Positions 31,901-42,898 of a stretch of 53,280 bases of DNA are shown here, in pieces. Each line of letters starts with the position of its first letter. Position 1 is the first letter of the stretch. The position numbers and the translations under genes are program-made. The stretch is from Perkinsus chesapeaki (Eukaryota; Perkinsozoa; Perkinsida; Perkinsidae): positions 1 through 53,280 of the forward strand of contig JAAPAO010000202.1 in assembly GCA_013115145.1 (NCBI GenBank). Reading direction: 5' to 3'. The notes under the pieces were generated by a model that searched no databases, was not told the DNA's origin, and saw only the letters and a program-made list of their open reading frames with translations.

Positions 31901-33012
31901 AAATGGAAGACCTGTCTAGATGTGCCCCACAGAAAGCACAGCACATGGAGGTCTCATCCGGAGGTAATCCGCCATTTTGAAACCGCCATGCTGAAGCAAT
32001 AGACGGTGACACGTATTGCCCTACGGTTACTGAGTGCGGGCGTTCTGAGTTAAAATAGCCGAGATAACTCGAAATGGGCGCCTCATCGCTGAGCTACATG
32101 CAGCAGGATGAATCAGGAATTCATCCAGGAACCTAAAATGTTCCTGTCGAGTCAACATGTTAGTTCAAATGTTCCTAGATTTAATCTAGTAGATATTGTT
32201 ATTGACCTCTCTATTGCTATTTCTGATGCTGTGGTAGCTGCGCCACAGGCCATACGGGCTAGCCCCCCAACAGGTTACGCCCCCCCCCTCCCGCGAAGCA
32301 GTGCTGTGAACAATGCTCACTGAGCATGCGTCAAGATTAAATTCCCATTATGGGAAGCTGGTAGTAACGCGTCATTGAACCCCTGCGCCGTACCGCAGAG
32401 ACTTACCTGAGAGTCGCAATATAAAAAGGGATAAATGATTTAATTAACAAAAGACGGTGGATCGGTTGATGTTTGAACTCAACAGCTAGAGGTGTCAGAA
32501 ACAAAAAATCATGATCAGCACGTATCCTCAATGCTCCATACTGGCGGCTATCTTATCCATTTTCTCGGCCAGAGAGAAGTCCTGAAACAGATCGATATGA
32601 AGTGTATTCTCATACTAGTGATGATGAAAAGCAACATAGAGGACGCACTTATCTAAACGAGCGGTACCGTGAAGGTTTTAAAAGCGAATCTCCTGTATAG
32701 GTGGTATTAATAAATGTACCCCTCAATATAACATCATCATCACCTATACATTGATGCGGTCATTATAATATGCTAGTTACTGAGGACGACGAGAGAATCG
32801 AATGGAAAGGCAGCAAGTGAAACCGAGCTGTCAGGCAAAGTGCTCCTCTCTGTAATATTTATTATGTGACACTCACTTATATCACTGCACGACACTAATA
32901 AACGAATATGTACTGCCTACTACGCCTATCACACGGTTGGTATGCCCCTAGAAAGAACACGCGAAAGTGTTATTATTATTATCAGACAAGTTATGATATT
33001 AAGGCCACCAAC
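31901..33012. other. Region without a supported gene; contains further palindromes
   Basis: No domain-like frame. Palindromes of 7-1-7 geometry occur at 32175-32189 (CTAGATT-t-AATCTAG), 32313-32327 (ATGCTCA-c-TGAGCAT) and 32342-32356 (TTCCCAT-t-ATGGGAA). The last 70 or so bases may include the final exon of the pterin dehydratase gene. Confidence 0.55.
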
Positions 33013-33250
33013 CTTCTCGGTAACTCCTCCAGCATCATGAGTCCATAGTTCGACATCTACTTCATTATAAACATTGAACCAATTAGGATGATGATCAGCC
33101 TGAGCAGCACAGTAGGGACCAGCATTCCCTAAGCTGCAAGAGGATAACGCATACCTTCTCCGCGTAGAGGGCAACTCTGGTCATGAACCCAAAGGCCTCG
33201 TTGAAGTTGCGGAACTGGAAATTACGACTGATCTTCTCGGCCGCACCGAC
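33013..33250 (-). CDS. Pterin-4a-carbinolamine dehydratase (partial model)
   Basis: Two exons are clear. Exon A (33155-33250) encodes [11 protein letters not shown] then [17 protein letters not shown]; exon B (33013-33099) encodes [20 protein letters not shown] then HDAGGVTEK. The HHP motif with NWFNVYN and the TH...GG(V/L)T motif are family hallmarks; the two His after the splice junction are catalytic in known enzymes. The enzyme dehydrates 4a-hydroxytetrahydropterin to recycle the cofactor of aromatic amino-acid hydroxylases. The intron between exons is 55 nt. The 5' exon with the usual early Trp is not located, and the 3' exon after GTTGGT is uncertain. Confidence 0.88.
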
Positions 33251-34150
33251 CTGGAATGAGGACTCCGGTGATCGAAGTTTGACAAGGATGACCAAGACAA
33301 TATTTGTTCTCAATACGGAGATGTAACGAGTTGCTTGGAGCAAGGAGGAGCTTGAAAAACATTCCTCCTGAGCCCACGGGTTTTGTTTCTCTACTCACAA
33401 TCTGACTTATCTACATGCTATCGCTCCTAGTTGATATTGGATCGACCTCGAGTCGACTCAAGTGTCTTAAATGATTAGATACAACATAACTCCACGTCAA
33501 CGTCTTCTATCAGTTACAAGATCATTACAACACCCACCTGAGTCCACTTGGGAGCCCTACTAGATATCATAGCCGTCACTTGTTGAGCGCTCAGTCTAGT
33601 TACACTCGGCATACTGTTAAATGACTAAGTCAATATCCCCTCTTCGACAGCACTGTCAACTCAACATTGTAGTAGACTATAGAACACCTTCTTGTAACGT
33701 CTTCTAGGCAAATAAGAAATCATCTTCACTAAGTCCTTGTGACGCTAGATGAGCCCTCTCGGCCTCTTGCCGTGCTATAAACCTACCAGCCGTACTGAGA
33801 CAACGCTACCTACGACCAAAGCTCTTACTCGTCCAAGCTCAGTTCCTTCAATGATGATGTTTCGTGGTCTACATGACGGCCATCGGTATTCTAAAAAAGG
33901 GGAGCAATTAATCGCGAGGGGAGGACGGCGCTCGTGGAGCGTACGCGTGCACAGATACCACTCACATTTCCGTGACCAAGCAATTTCACGGCCTATAACA
34001 ACGAGCGATTGAGATTGGGAATGCACGTTAATGCGAATAATCGAATATGTTGCTTTGAAAAACAGCAGGTGATATCCTACCAACTCAACAAGTAAAATAC
34101 ACTGCGAAATTTCCCATAGAGCATGGCCGAGATCCAACGGTAAGGCTTAC

Positions 34151-34382
34151 ATTGCAGTCGAGCCACCGCGGTTGAATGGCCCGCTGTAAGGGAGCATCAT
34201 AGTAGTTGATACCGTAGCCCTCAAAGAATGTCTCTTGAGTTAATGAACCTGACAAGAGCCATCGTCGATGGCCAATAAGGGAGGGGCTTACGGTCCATGT
34301 CGTATGCTATCAATACGTATATACAATCTATCCTATCATGACGAAGCAAAGCAACTTCTTTGTCTTCAAATTCCTCGACAAC
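34151..34382 (-). CDS. Two exons of an unidentified gene
   Basis: Exon near 34382-34325 follows a CTTCAG acceptor and reads VVEEFEDKEVALLRHDRID; exon 34234-34151 reads ETFFEGYGINYYDAPLQRAI then QPRWLDCN before a GTAAGC donor. Both look like real protein, but no family is recognised. The region from 33.26 to 34.15 kb contains another open piece (PRNIIIEGTELGRVRALVVG) that could belong to it. Confidence 0.3.
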
Positions 34383-34544
34383 CTGAAGCGAGCAGTAACA
34401 GCAAGACTCTACAATGCATGCTCCCTTACGGCTGCGAGATATCTCAGTCCGCACTTAACAATATCTACCATATGAGGCGAGTCCCTTTCTAGATGGGCCA
34501 TACTGAACAGGAGAATCCAGGTGACACCGAAGAAGCAAAGGAGC

Positions 34545-35801
34545 CTACTTCAGCTGGGTGTAGTTGTTGAGGTCGTTCAAGCTCCACTCGCCGTACTGCT
34601 TACCAGTGGTATCGGTATCGTCAAAGAACTCGAAAAATGATTTGAAAAGTACGTAAGTGAGCGGTTACATTTTTGAAGAATGTTTCAAAGGCCTCGGTGT
34701 CGGTAGGATCTGGACAACTGAAACCTCCACCGAAGGGACCATCAGTACCTAAAGAATGACAAAGAGTTTGATTGTCGAAGGCGGGCAGACTTAGACCAAG
34801 TCAGGCTGGCATCACCGACGTACTGCGATACGGAAGATAGACAATGGATAGTTGCAAGGATCAATGTAGATAACGGTAGGAACCAAGTACTAGGAGTTAA
34901 AAACTATCACAAATATCGCCAAATAATTGAGTAATAAATCGGCGGACGGCAATGGACGACGACGACGATTATATCCAACATGATGATGGACCATAAAAGT
35001 GAAGGTTGAATCAATAATGACCGCCATTTTACGACAAGATGACGGTGAATGAAGGTCGAACTAACATCTAAAATACTGCGTAAAATAATGAAGGCTATGG
35101 GGGAATATGCAGCAGCAGATGTCCCTCAACTTACAGAAAACGCCGCCGGCATTGTATCCTCCGGCATCATAGTCAGCTCGGCTATCCTCATCAGAGAGGA
35201 CCTCATACGCTCGGGCTATCAATTTGAAAACACTCTCGGCAAATGCTTTGTCGAAATCATTCCTAAGAGCAACATTGATAATGTAAACAGAGGATGTAGA
35301 CGAATCCATGACAATCCTCGCTTTCAACCTCCTTGTCGGCAATAAAGAAAACAAGTGATAAAAAACGAGTGAAGAAAACGATCGTGATAAGATTGTGTTT
35401 CGTATCACGTTCTGCTCCACCCCTCACAATCTTTACTGGCCCATACATTTCTACCAATCTTGGAGACAAATAATACCACACAATACTCTACTTATAAAAA
35501 ACGTCACAGTTCACAGACGGACTATCTGTCGATCCACCTCAGCTGAATCCTACCACTCTCCCACCAAACCGATGCAGTAGATACAACTCATAATGAGTGA
35601 GATGGAAAAAAACGAATTTCGCGAAATTTATCTCTCCAACACTGTAACAGTTTCTCTCCAACTTCACCAACAGCCTCGCAGAAAGTTCCCAAACCGCTAC
35701 CTATGCTTATCAGGATGCCACCGTACTGCCAGCTTCCTATACGACTTCTTTATCTCCTTAGGTGATGCCCCTTTATCAAGCCGAAGTACATCATAGAGAT
35801 C
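34545..35801 (-). CDS. Small J-domain (DnaJ/HSP40) protein 1, 5' exon not located
   Basis: Exons 35701-35801, 35135-35262, 34669-34748 and 34545-34628, phases consistent (131 codons including stop). Exon one holds helices I-II and the HPD loop ([20 protein letters not shown], then DK). The next holds helices III-IV ([20 protein letters not shown]). A Gly/Phe-rich piece (GPFGGGF) follows, and the protein ends [13 protein letters not shown] at TAG 34545-34547. It would stimulate an HSP70 ATPase. No zinc fingers or C-terminal substrate domain are present, so it is a class C type. The first two introns are long (438 and 386 nt), unlike the 40-nt last one. The exon carrying the start codon is missing; the acceptor at 35802 is clear. 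Confidence 0.85.
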
Positions 35802-36788
35802 CTAAGCACCACCATCAGTAAGGAGGCATTTACCGAGTATATTCATTTGTACATGATATCTTATTACTATATTTTACATATTCCTCTAAATAACTTATAC
35901 ACATCCTCAAGATTATTGTTATTATCTATATATTTCTTATTATTATTATTTATATATCCCTCCTAATACTAGTATTCAATAGATATATAGGACTTACTAT
36001 AGATGAGGAGCTATCTTTACTGTCATTAACGATGCGATGGTAAAAGGCTGCTTCTTCGCATTCTATGGCCATATTATTCAAAATAACGAATTAAATAACA
36101 ATACCAACTACAACTCAGATTAAGACCTCCTCAAAGAGACCAGAACACATTTGCAGGGCAGGAAAAGTTGATAGAAGAGTGCACAAATATATACATGATG
36201 CGCAGGAAAAGGATCCAATTTGCTATGGTTTCCATCTCATTAGATTCACATATTGTAGTGCAGACTCAATGACCACGAAGTGAGATCTAGAGTATCTTAG
36301 CAGCTCAACAATCAGATACCCCTCACTTTTGGTATGTTACACAACAACTGCTAGATTCCCCAACAACCCGCCATAGCACAGGAAATCCTTCTGTGACAAT
36401 CTTAAAAAACAGTCCCCGGTTCGAATCCCAGCAGAGACATTCCGCAGTGAAACTCAACGGCAATAAAGACGGAAAATGATGACACAATTCGTCGCATAGG
36501 CGATTGAAGCCTCCAATAGACCAATCCACTGGGGTAGCGTGTACGTAGCAGCAGCCGCAGCCGCAGCGCTGGAGTACTATACTAGGTTATAAATTCAATT
36601 TACGATATGCTCTAAGTTGTCAGACTACGATTGGACGGAAATATGGTATCAGATTCGACTACCAAATAGTAACCATGAATTAACGGGATTTGTTGAAGGT
36701 CAGCGGCTGGAGGATCTCCCGAGGCACCCAACGCCAAGTATGGCGTGCATCTCCTCTGCAACGGCGAACCTAAGATACCAGTCAAAAG
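35802..36788. other. AT-rich stretch without a supported gene
   Basis: Contains TTATTA-type microsatellite sequence at about 35920-35960 and a small (GCAGCC)-like run near 36550. ATG GCC ATA at about 36072 (minus) begins an open stretch that could be the missing first exon of the J-domain gene, but its donor phase does not match. A B-box-like GGTTCGAATCCC at 36419 lacks a tRNA fold. Confidence 0.45.
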
Positions 36789-37835
36789 TTATGACCGCGC
36801 GCCATGAATTACGAGCGCCCAGCCGTTGACAGGATTCCCCTTCATTCGCACCAATTCCCCCTTGACCAGGGACAGCTGAGCAAGCAACTCGTAAAAAGCC
36901 GGCAGATTTCCCGCTACCTGCTGCATGCTCTCAGCAGTGTAATCCATCTTAGCAAGAAACTTGGGGTTGACAGCGGTACTCCTATCAACCTTCCGAGAAT
37001 CATACTGAGCCTGATACGCTGCCTCAGCAACTCCCTCCACCTTCTCCACATCAGCTGCCGAAGAGTAGCCATCGACACACCATTCCTCCGCGCTCGAAAG
37101 GCTAGGACTGGGGCAGGATTGATCGGAGGGGGACTCTCCTAGGTCATCGGGGCGAGCATAGGTCGCAGCGTGCTCCAGCTGGCTGTCTTTGCCGATAACC
37201 TTCACATTGAAACCTCCACCGTCTGGCGCCGACTCCTCTTCATCCACCACGGAAGGCTCCTTCACATCGACTTGATTTTCCATACATCCAACCACCTCAA
37301 CCGGGGATATACTAGGACACTCAACCCGCCTCTCAAATCGTGCATCGGTTCTAATCCCAGCACCTCCATCGCTAGCCACCGAGCTTTGCTTCCTCTTCGG
37401 CGGTGCCCTCCTGGGCGGACCCTTCCGAGTAGTATCTTTTCTCGAATCAGATCCCTGCTTAACCTCCCTAAAGTCATTCTCCGCCTCAGTGCAGCTAAAG
37501 AAGCCTTCCTCTCCACCATCACTTCCATCCCCCCCTCTATCATTCTCCCCCTGCCCCTCGCTCTCCCCACTAGTTGACTCCCTCGAGCTCCCACTCAGAC
37601 CGCTAGAATCCCTTCTAGTAGTGTCTGTGGAATCCTCCTCCTCCTTCTCGGTAGCCTTCCGAGCCCTCCATGCCTCGGCTGCCGCAGACTGATCCACCGA
37701 ACTCTCCAGCTCGGCGCCAAACCGAGCCAGCAGGCGTGTGGTAAGATTGTCCAGTCTTCCAGAGTCACAGGCGTATATTCGAGCCAGACCTACAAAGGCA
37801 GGTGCTGGGAGGTTGGGACAACTGGAGACGTACAA
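36789..37835 (-). CDS. Large acidic/Ser-rich exon of an unidentified nuclear or cytosolic protein
   Basis: A frame of about 345 codons, ending at TAA 36789-36791. The beginning (AFVGLARIYACDSGRLDNLT then RLLARFGAEL) resembles one helical repeat of the HPR/OPR type. A long disordered middle follows, with Glu/Asp/Ser/Gly runs and a basic patch (RKGPPRRAPPKRKQSS) that could be a nuclear signal. The end is helical (FYELLAQLSLVKGELVRMKG). The first residues before PAPAFVGL probably belong to an intron (CCTCCCAG acceptor), so upstream exons exist. Strong composition bias supports coding. No function is assigned. Confidence 0.6.
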   Translation of the reverse strand: MYVSSCPNLPAPAFVGLARIYACDSGRLDNLTTRLLARFGAELESSVDQSAAAEAWRARKATEKEEEDSTDTTRRDSSGLSGSSRESTSGESEGQGENDRGGDGSDGGEEGFFSCTEAENDFREVKQGSDSRKDTTRKGPPRRAPPKRKQSSVASDGGAGIRTDARFERRVECPSISPVEVVGCMENQVDVKEPSVVDEEESAPDGGGFNVKVIGKDSQLEHAATYARPDDLGESPSDQSCPSPSLSSAEEWCVDGYSSAADVEKVEGVAEAAYQAQYDSRKVDRSTAVNPKFLAKMDYTAESMQQVAGNLPAFYELLAQLSLVKGELVRMKGNPVNGWALVIHGARS

Positions 37836-38743
37836 GTGACAGCATCCACTTCGAAGCCAGCAATACCAGTCTCAAACCTCCACCATAGGGAAGATTTGCT
37901 GAGGTCAAGCCTACCCAACTCAACCTGACAATATATAGTATAACGCCTGTGGGTTGGCATAGGAATAGTAACAGCAAGGTGATTGCTAAATTCGTTGAAC
38001 GAGTTCAATGATTAGCAACTGGAATCAACCGACAAAGGACAATAACCTTAAGGTAGTAGATACTATATAAGACCAGTATACCTCTTCAACTCTAAATTCG
38101 ACAAACAAAAAAGTTGAAGAAACAAATCCGAATTTCTAGTTGAACAAAATTTGTGGATTAGAACGGAAGGCAATACTAGACTGATGAAATAAGGATGTTC
38201 GTAGCTTTTCACGGGTTGAAAATAGATCGAGAGTCAGTGAAAATGGGAGGTTAAATTCGCCATTGTGGGTTGTATGAGAATCTTGACAGAGCACTCGCAC
38301 GCAGTGGTCCCCTACGAGCCCAGAAATATCAACAAACTGGTAACACAGAAAGTCGCTGCCCGCAGCACTAATTCCCTATACTATCAGAAGTGGGGTTTCG
38401 TTGCTTGAAATACGCCTTGTGTTCAATTAATCTGCTCTCTTGTTAGGCGAATTTAGCCTTCCGTTTTGATATCTGACTTTCATATTGCACCCTTCTGTGA
38501 ATACCCACGAACGTACGAATCTCCTTAGTCAATTTAAAGTGCGATTCTTCCCTTTTCTTCTTTTTTTCTATTTCAAATATGAATAGGAGTACAACGCCCC
38601 CCAGCCTCCTCCCCCTTACTACCCCGTGTGCATAGAAGAGCCCTTGAGTCCTATACCGCAGTTCCTCTTCATTCCATTCTCCTTTATATAAGTAATACCT
38701 TACACTCCCCCAATCACCCCTTGCCATAAGCCACAGCAATCCC
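37836..38743. other. Region without a supported gene
   Basis: AT-rich with pyrimidine runs near 38540-38570. Upstream exons of the gene ending at 36789 may lie here, but none can be placed with consistent phase. Confidence 0.4.
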
Positions 38744-39474
38744 CTACCTATCTATCAGAACTCTACCACTCCTTTCCCAATTCATCCTCTCCCTGTGGGA
38801 CCTCCAATTCCACCGTTCGTCCAACCAGCGGCTCAAGCCAGACTGCCGTCCATATCCACCATCATCACCAACTTGCTGGGGTGCTTTAATCAGATTTGAA
38901 TACGCCTCGTTGAGATGTTGGAATACTAGGCATGGATCTCTGAGCGAAGGGGATGCCAAGGATATTAAAAACTATATAGAATACATAATACTTTGAGTAA
39001 ACTCACTCAAAGTCAGCAGCAATCTGCAATTTGATTTTCGCCTTAGAAACAATTTACGAAAATGCTAAGTATGTGGAAGATGAGCCAAAGCACGCGGGTG
39101 GCCTTGAAGGAGCCTTCTCTGGGATATTCACATTAAACCAATACGCTGGCCTACGTCCAAAATCGACGGGGAAACGCCAATCTCATTTTTGACCATCCGC
39201 GAAGATCATCACAACATTGTCCTTGACTCTGCTACCTCCTCCCTGTGTATTTATCCGGATGCCAGATCCGAGCCAGCCTCTTGTATGCCGCCTTTATCTC
39301 ATCAAGGTCCGCTCCTGGCTTCAAGCCAAGTACTCGATAGCATTCTTGACGATCCTGAGGTTGAAGCTGGTCCGAGACTCAGTATAAAGATACCTTCATG
39401 TCAAACGAAGTAACCATTGTATAAAAAGCATCCTCTTCCTCCTCTAGTAGGCTATTGTCCATCCCATCAGACAT
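38744..39474 (-). CDS. Small J-domain (DnaJ/HSP40) protein 2
   Basis: Complete three-exon model, 131 aa. Exon 1 39394-39474 (MSDGMDNSLLEEEEDAFYTM) and exon 2 39236-39354 are separated by a 39-nt intron; exon 3 is 38744-38939 after a 296-nt intron; phases match. Exon 2 carries CYRVLGLKPGADLDEIKAAY and LARIWHPDKY with the HPD motif intact; exon 3 carries helix III-IV (DPCLVFQHLNEAYSNLI) and a Trp/Arg-rich tail. It is a co-chaperone for HSP70, class C. Both flanking intron positions equal those of J-domain protein 1 (before the Asp that opens helix I; phase 2 just after HPDK...R), so the two genes are probably ancient duplicates. Confidence 0.9.
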
Positions 39475-39873
39475 GGTCCGTAAGGGAGACATTGAGTAAC
39501 CAAAACATAAACAAAACTACACAAACCATTTGAGCCGGGGAGGCCCCACCATCCGGTTCAAAGGTAAGGGAGAATTTACTCTATATTGATACTCGTTATT
39601 AGAAGCTAGGCCTGGCACAGATGTCTTCATACCTCCGAAGCTAGATACCTTCCACAACACTATAGGGGCATAGAGATCTTAGTGAATGTTGAAGTACTGT
39701 ACCAGGGAGGAGCTTTGGAACTCAAGTTAAGGCTTATGGAACACTACGAGTAATGATGGGAATGGAAATATCTTCAACAGAGCAAGATTCGCCAAGGTCC
39801 AACATCCTGCATGTGCATGCGTGCAAACACTCTTCAAAATGATCCAAAGTGACGCCAACTCCAACTGTATCGA

Positions 39874-41901
39874 ATGACCCCAAAGTTTTCCCATTGTAGC
39901 ATGCTGTCCAGCTGTATCAGTCTAAGCTTCTTGCTTTCACTAGTAACCCACGGAGCACCCCTTTATGCTGATGTCCTGCACAACTTCATAGTAAGTCTTT
40001 TGCAATTCAACCTCGGAAATATCTTTCTAGTGAAATATCGAACGCGTTCGCATGGTTTAACATGCGATGTTTCCTCTATGGTTTGGTTGGCTTCTCCCCG
40101 AAAGATTAAAGTCCCCTTCCAGGTTAAACTCAACTTCACTCATACCGACAATCCCCCAAATCACAGAGAGACCACCCGGATACGGTTCCCCAACGGTCAG
40201 CTATTTTCATGCGCAATAAAAAGTGATGGAGGCAACTCGAGAGACACCAACCCACAAGAGGACTTAGTAGGCCTCGAAAAGCCTCCTAACTCCGAAAGCG
40301 TTGCGGTTTAGGTAACAGTAGGGAAGACGCTGGCCATCTCTCCTCGATGTCAGCATGTAAGCTATCCAGTAGTATTTCACTTCACTGTGGTGTCAGTACC
40401 GAATGGCCAGCGAGTACTGGTCCTATGAGCTGTGCACTGGAAAGAAGGCTTCCCAGTTCCGAATAGACGAGTCCACCATCAGTGCTGCTCTCGCACCGAA
40501 GACGCTTATTGGTAAGGTTGCTAGGTTATGGCTGGGCAGAGGCTTGTGATAGGGAATTATGTGGAGGGAAGTCGACGAGTGCTTCGCAATGGCACTATTG
40601 AGGAACTATACAGCGGCGGCAATGGGAATCGATCGGCAACTGTAAGGAGGGTGGATACACTTTGACGATTCGGCTTTCCTAGGTCCACTATGTATGTGGC
40701 AGATCCATTCAAACATTCATCGAAATAACCGAACCCGAAACTCATCAGTAAGAGGTGGCATTGGAAGGGCTCTGAGAGGGATGCTGGGTAGATATCGTTT
40801 TACACTGGGGCACCCTGCAGCTTGCTTAACCTACACTATGGACGACGGGAACCGCGTTTACGATGATTTTGAGGAAGAGGAGGAACCGGTAAGGACGCCA
40901 AGCAGCATCAAATGGGACGGGTTTTGTAATGCCAGTTTGAGAAGCTCAGCGATGTACCGGAGGCCCAGAGTGGGTCCATCACTGAGGACAGGCTTATCTC
41001 AGTAGACTATAGGGTAGCATATTGCCTGGGTACGGCAAGTATGTTGGGTTCTCAGCGGAAAGTGGGGGGCTACTATAGCGGCTCTTGGAAGGCATCATCG
41101 GCATGCACCAATTTCACTATAGGGTATTGGTCCTACCAATACTGTTACCCTCACGTACTTTGGCAATTTCATATCTCACCAACAACAGGCGCGGTAAGGG
41201 TTTACAGTGACCGATGGGGGGGAACATTATAATTCTCAGATGGAAGGCCGACCGCATCTACTAGGGACCATCACGAATGTAAGCGAGTCTCTCTTCGGCA
41301 GAGACGGGAATCTTTCAGGGAAGCCGAGAGTCTCTAGAAGAAGACGAGGAAAGCTTTGCCACTCGAGTTCCCAAATTCACAATTAGTTCCACGGCCCTCA
41401 GCTCCAGTGAGGGAGGCCACGTAGGAAGGCTGCCTGGCAGGCTGCCTGGCAGCTTCTGCGAATCGCCGTCCTTTTCTAGGGCCGTCGATGGCCGCTGGCA
41501 GTTCGACACGAAATCATGTACACCCTCGGAAACGGAAGCATCTGTCATGAGAACAACGAAACGAGATCAGTATGAGAATCCACCACCGAAACCCGTATCA
41601 AGTCTTGAGCAGGTTTTGGTGAAGCTGTCATGCCCAGAGGACTGGGAGGATTGGCATCCAGGAGACAAGCCTCGCGTTGACTCTCTTGTGGAGGTATCTT
41701 TCTGGCTTTCGAGTATCTTTTAACCTATTTCTTTAGGTTGCACTGTGCCGTTATACTCTATCGGTCTCGGTTCCGGCCCTTTGCGCTGACACCAAGATGC
41801 TCCCTCGGAGACGTGACTCTGGAAAGGACGAGATAAGCTGTTCCCTAGTAGATGAAGAAGACCCTTCTAGAGCAGACGTCCCTCGACTTGACATCGCCTA
41901 A
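39874..41901 (+). CDS. ER lectin with two MRH domains (erlectin/XTP3-B or OS-9 type)
   Basis: Ten exons: 39874-39990, 40123-40305, 40397-40511, 40553-40641, 40683-40747, 40792-40888, 40945-41193, 41240-41278, 41319-41693, 41737-41901. All phases match; 497 aa. A signal peptide is clear (CISLSFLLSLVTHGAP); ATG 39901 is a possible later start. MRH domain 1: YWSYELCTGKKASQF, YSGGNGNRSATVHYVC, then IEITEPETHQYRFTL. MRH domain 2: YWSYQYCYPHVLWQFH, VKLSCPEDW, then CRYTLSVSVPALC. Two MRH domains and the length match animal erlectin (about 480 aa). Such lectins bind trimmed mannose glycans on misfolded glycoproteins and deliver them to the HRD1 ubiquitin ligase for ER-associated degradation. Domain 1 lacks some sugar-contact and Cys positions (LYSGGNGN where GGxxC is usual), so binding may rest on one domain. 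There is no C-terminal HDEL-type signal. Confidence 0.88.
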
Positions 41902-42333
41902 AGATAGCACATGCTTTTGACGGATTGCCGCGTTGCCATCGATCCGCGATATTTTTTATCATTTCGTTTCATCGCGACATCGCCTTTCGCGTGTTAGTGA
42001 GTATAGTGGGGGACTACTGTCTGATTGAAGGCGGATTGTGGCATTGACAAGTCGCTGTCAAACTCTATAGAGTTGATAGTAGCTTATATGGTACTAAGAC
42101 TTACCAAACTGTTGAAACCAGTTCACCTTTCGAGCTCCATAATAGGCAGGAAGATCTTGCTCAGTAGAGATCTTCAAAACGGCAAAGTCAATAATTGAAG
42201 GAAGATTGCTGTTTGAGCTTTTAAGGTCTTATTGCAAGGCAGCAGACCTCCGATAACATTACACTAATAACAACAATACACCAGAAGTGTACAACACATC
42301 AACATCATTAACCAGCATCATACTTAATCGCAT
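41902..42333. other. Spacer between convergent genes
   Basis: No gene supported. It contains the 3' ends of the lectin gene (plus) and of the lysine-rich protein gene (minus). Confidence 0.6.
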
Positions 42334-42677
42334 TTACTTTACTTTCCCCGACGGCTTTGCAGTCTTGCGTACGGTAAATGCCACACCCGCCTTTCGGCCA
42401 GGGCCGGTTTTCACCTCCTTGGTGAATTGCCATTTCTGGTCGCCAGCAGCTTCCACTGTCCTCGAGCCCGTTTGGACCAAACGGTTTGGTGGTAGAGTTT
42501 GCAGATTTCACGAAATTTCCCTAGCTCAGCCTTGATAGCGTCTTTTATTTCCAAACAAACCGCTTTAAGTTCACGACCTTCACCGTCGTTCTCAGCGTAA
42601 GCGGGTTCTTCTAGAACAGGGATAGTTCTGGCCTTGGCGAGGGCAGGCGATCGGGAGAGCCTCACGAGAGCTTCCAT
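42334..42677 (-). CDS. Small lysine-rich protein, possibly chromatin-associated
   Basis: Two exons, 42512-42677 and 42334-42455, with a 56-nt GTGAAA...GGACAG intron in phase 1; 95 aa. The N-terminal half is an amphipathic, acidic helix region (GRELKAVCLEIKDAIKAELG); the C-terminal half is basic and Gly/Thr/Pro-rich (FTKEVKTGPGRKAGVAF, then VRKTAKPSGKVK). It is transcribed divergently from histone H2B, 221 bp between start codons, which invites shared regulation and a chromatin role. That is inference only. The basic tail loosely resembles bacterial HU-like or histone-like proteins, but no motif confirms it. Confidence 0.6.
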
Positions 42678-42898
42678 GGGGTCGTAACCGCCAAGGTCGC
42701 TGGTATCGTCTTTAAAGTTATAAGAGGTTGTCGAGACCCATTATACTGAGTACGGTACCCCAGGTCCGTACGGGATCGGTTTCCGGGCGAGCGCGCAATT
42801 ACTAGGGCGAGCGAGATTCTCCGACCGTTTTGAGAAGCCCAGGATTCAAAAGGATATGAAAGTGTTCTTGAAGTTCATTATTATATTAATTGAGTATA
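42678..42898. promoter_or_regulatory. Probable bidirectional promoter between H2B and the lysine-rich gene
   Basis: 221 bp lie between two divergent start codons. CCGTACGGGATCGGTTTCC and GGGCGAGCG occur twice in related form (GCGAGCGCGCAATT, GGCGAGCGAGA at 42787-42810). No TATA box is clear. Regulatory function is inferred from position. Confidence 0.4.

Noticed and set aside
36340-36440. Possible tRNA around a B-box-like GGTTCGAATCCC on the plus strand
   Set aside because: The T-stem has mismatches, and no acceptor stem or A-box lies at the right distance.
36804-37577. Long plus-strand frames opposite the acidic/Ser-rich exon
   Set aside because: The Pro/Leu/Ser-rich content is the mirror of Glu/Asp/Ser/Arg codons on the minus strand, where the frame is longer and has biased, protein-like composition.
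41428-41451. Short tandem repeat of GGCTGCCTGGCA
   Set aside because: It is two in-frame copies within a coding exon of the lectin gene (GRLPGRLPGS), a trivial local duplication.
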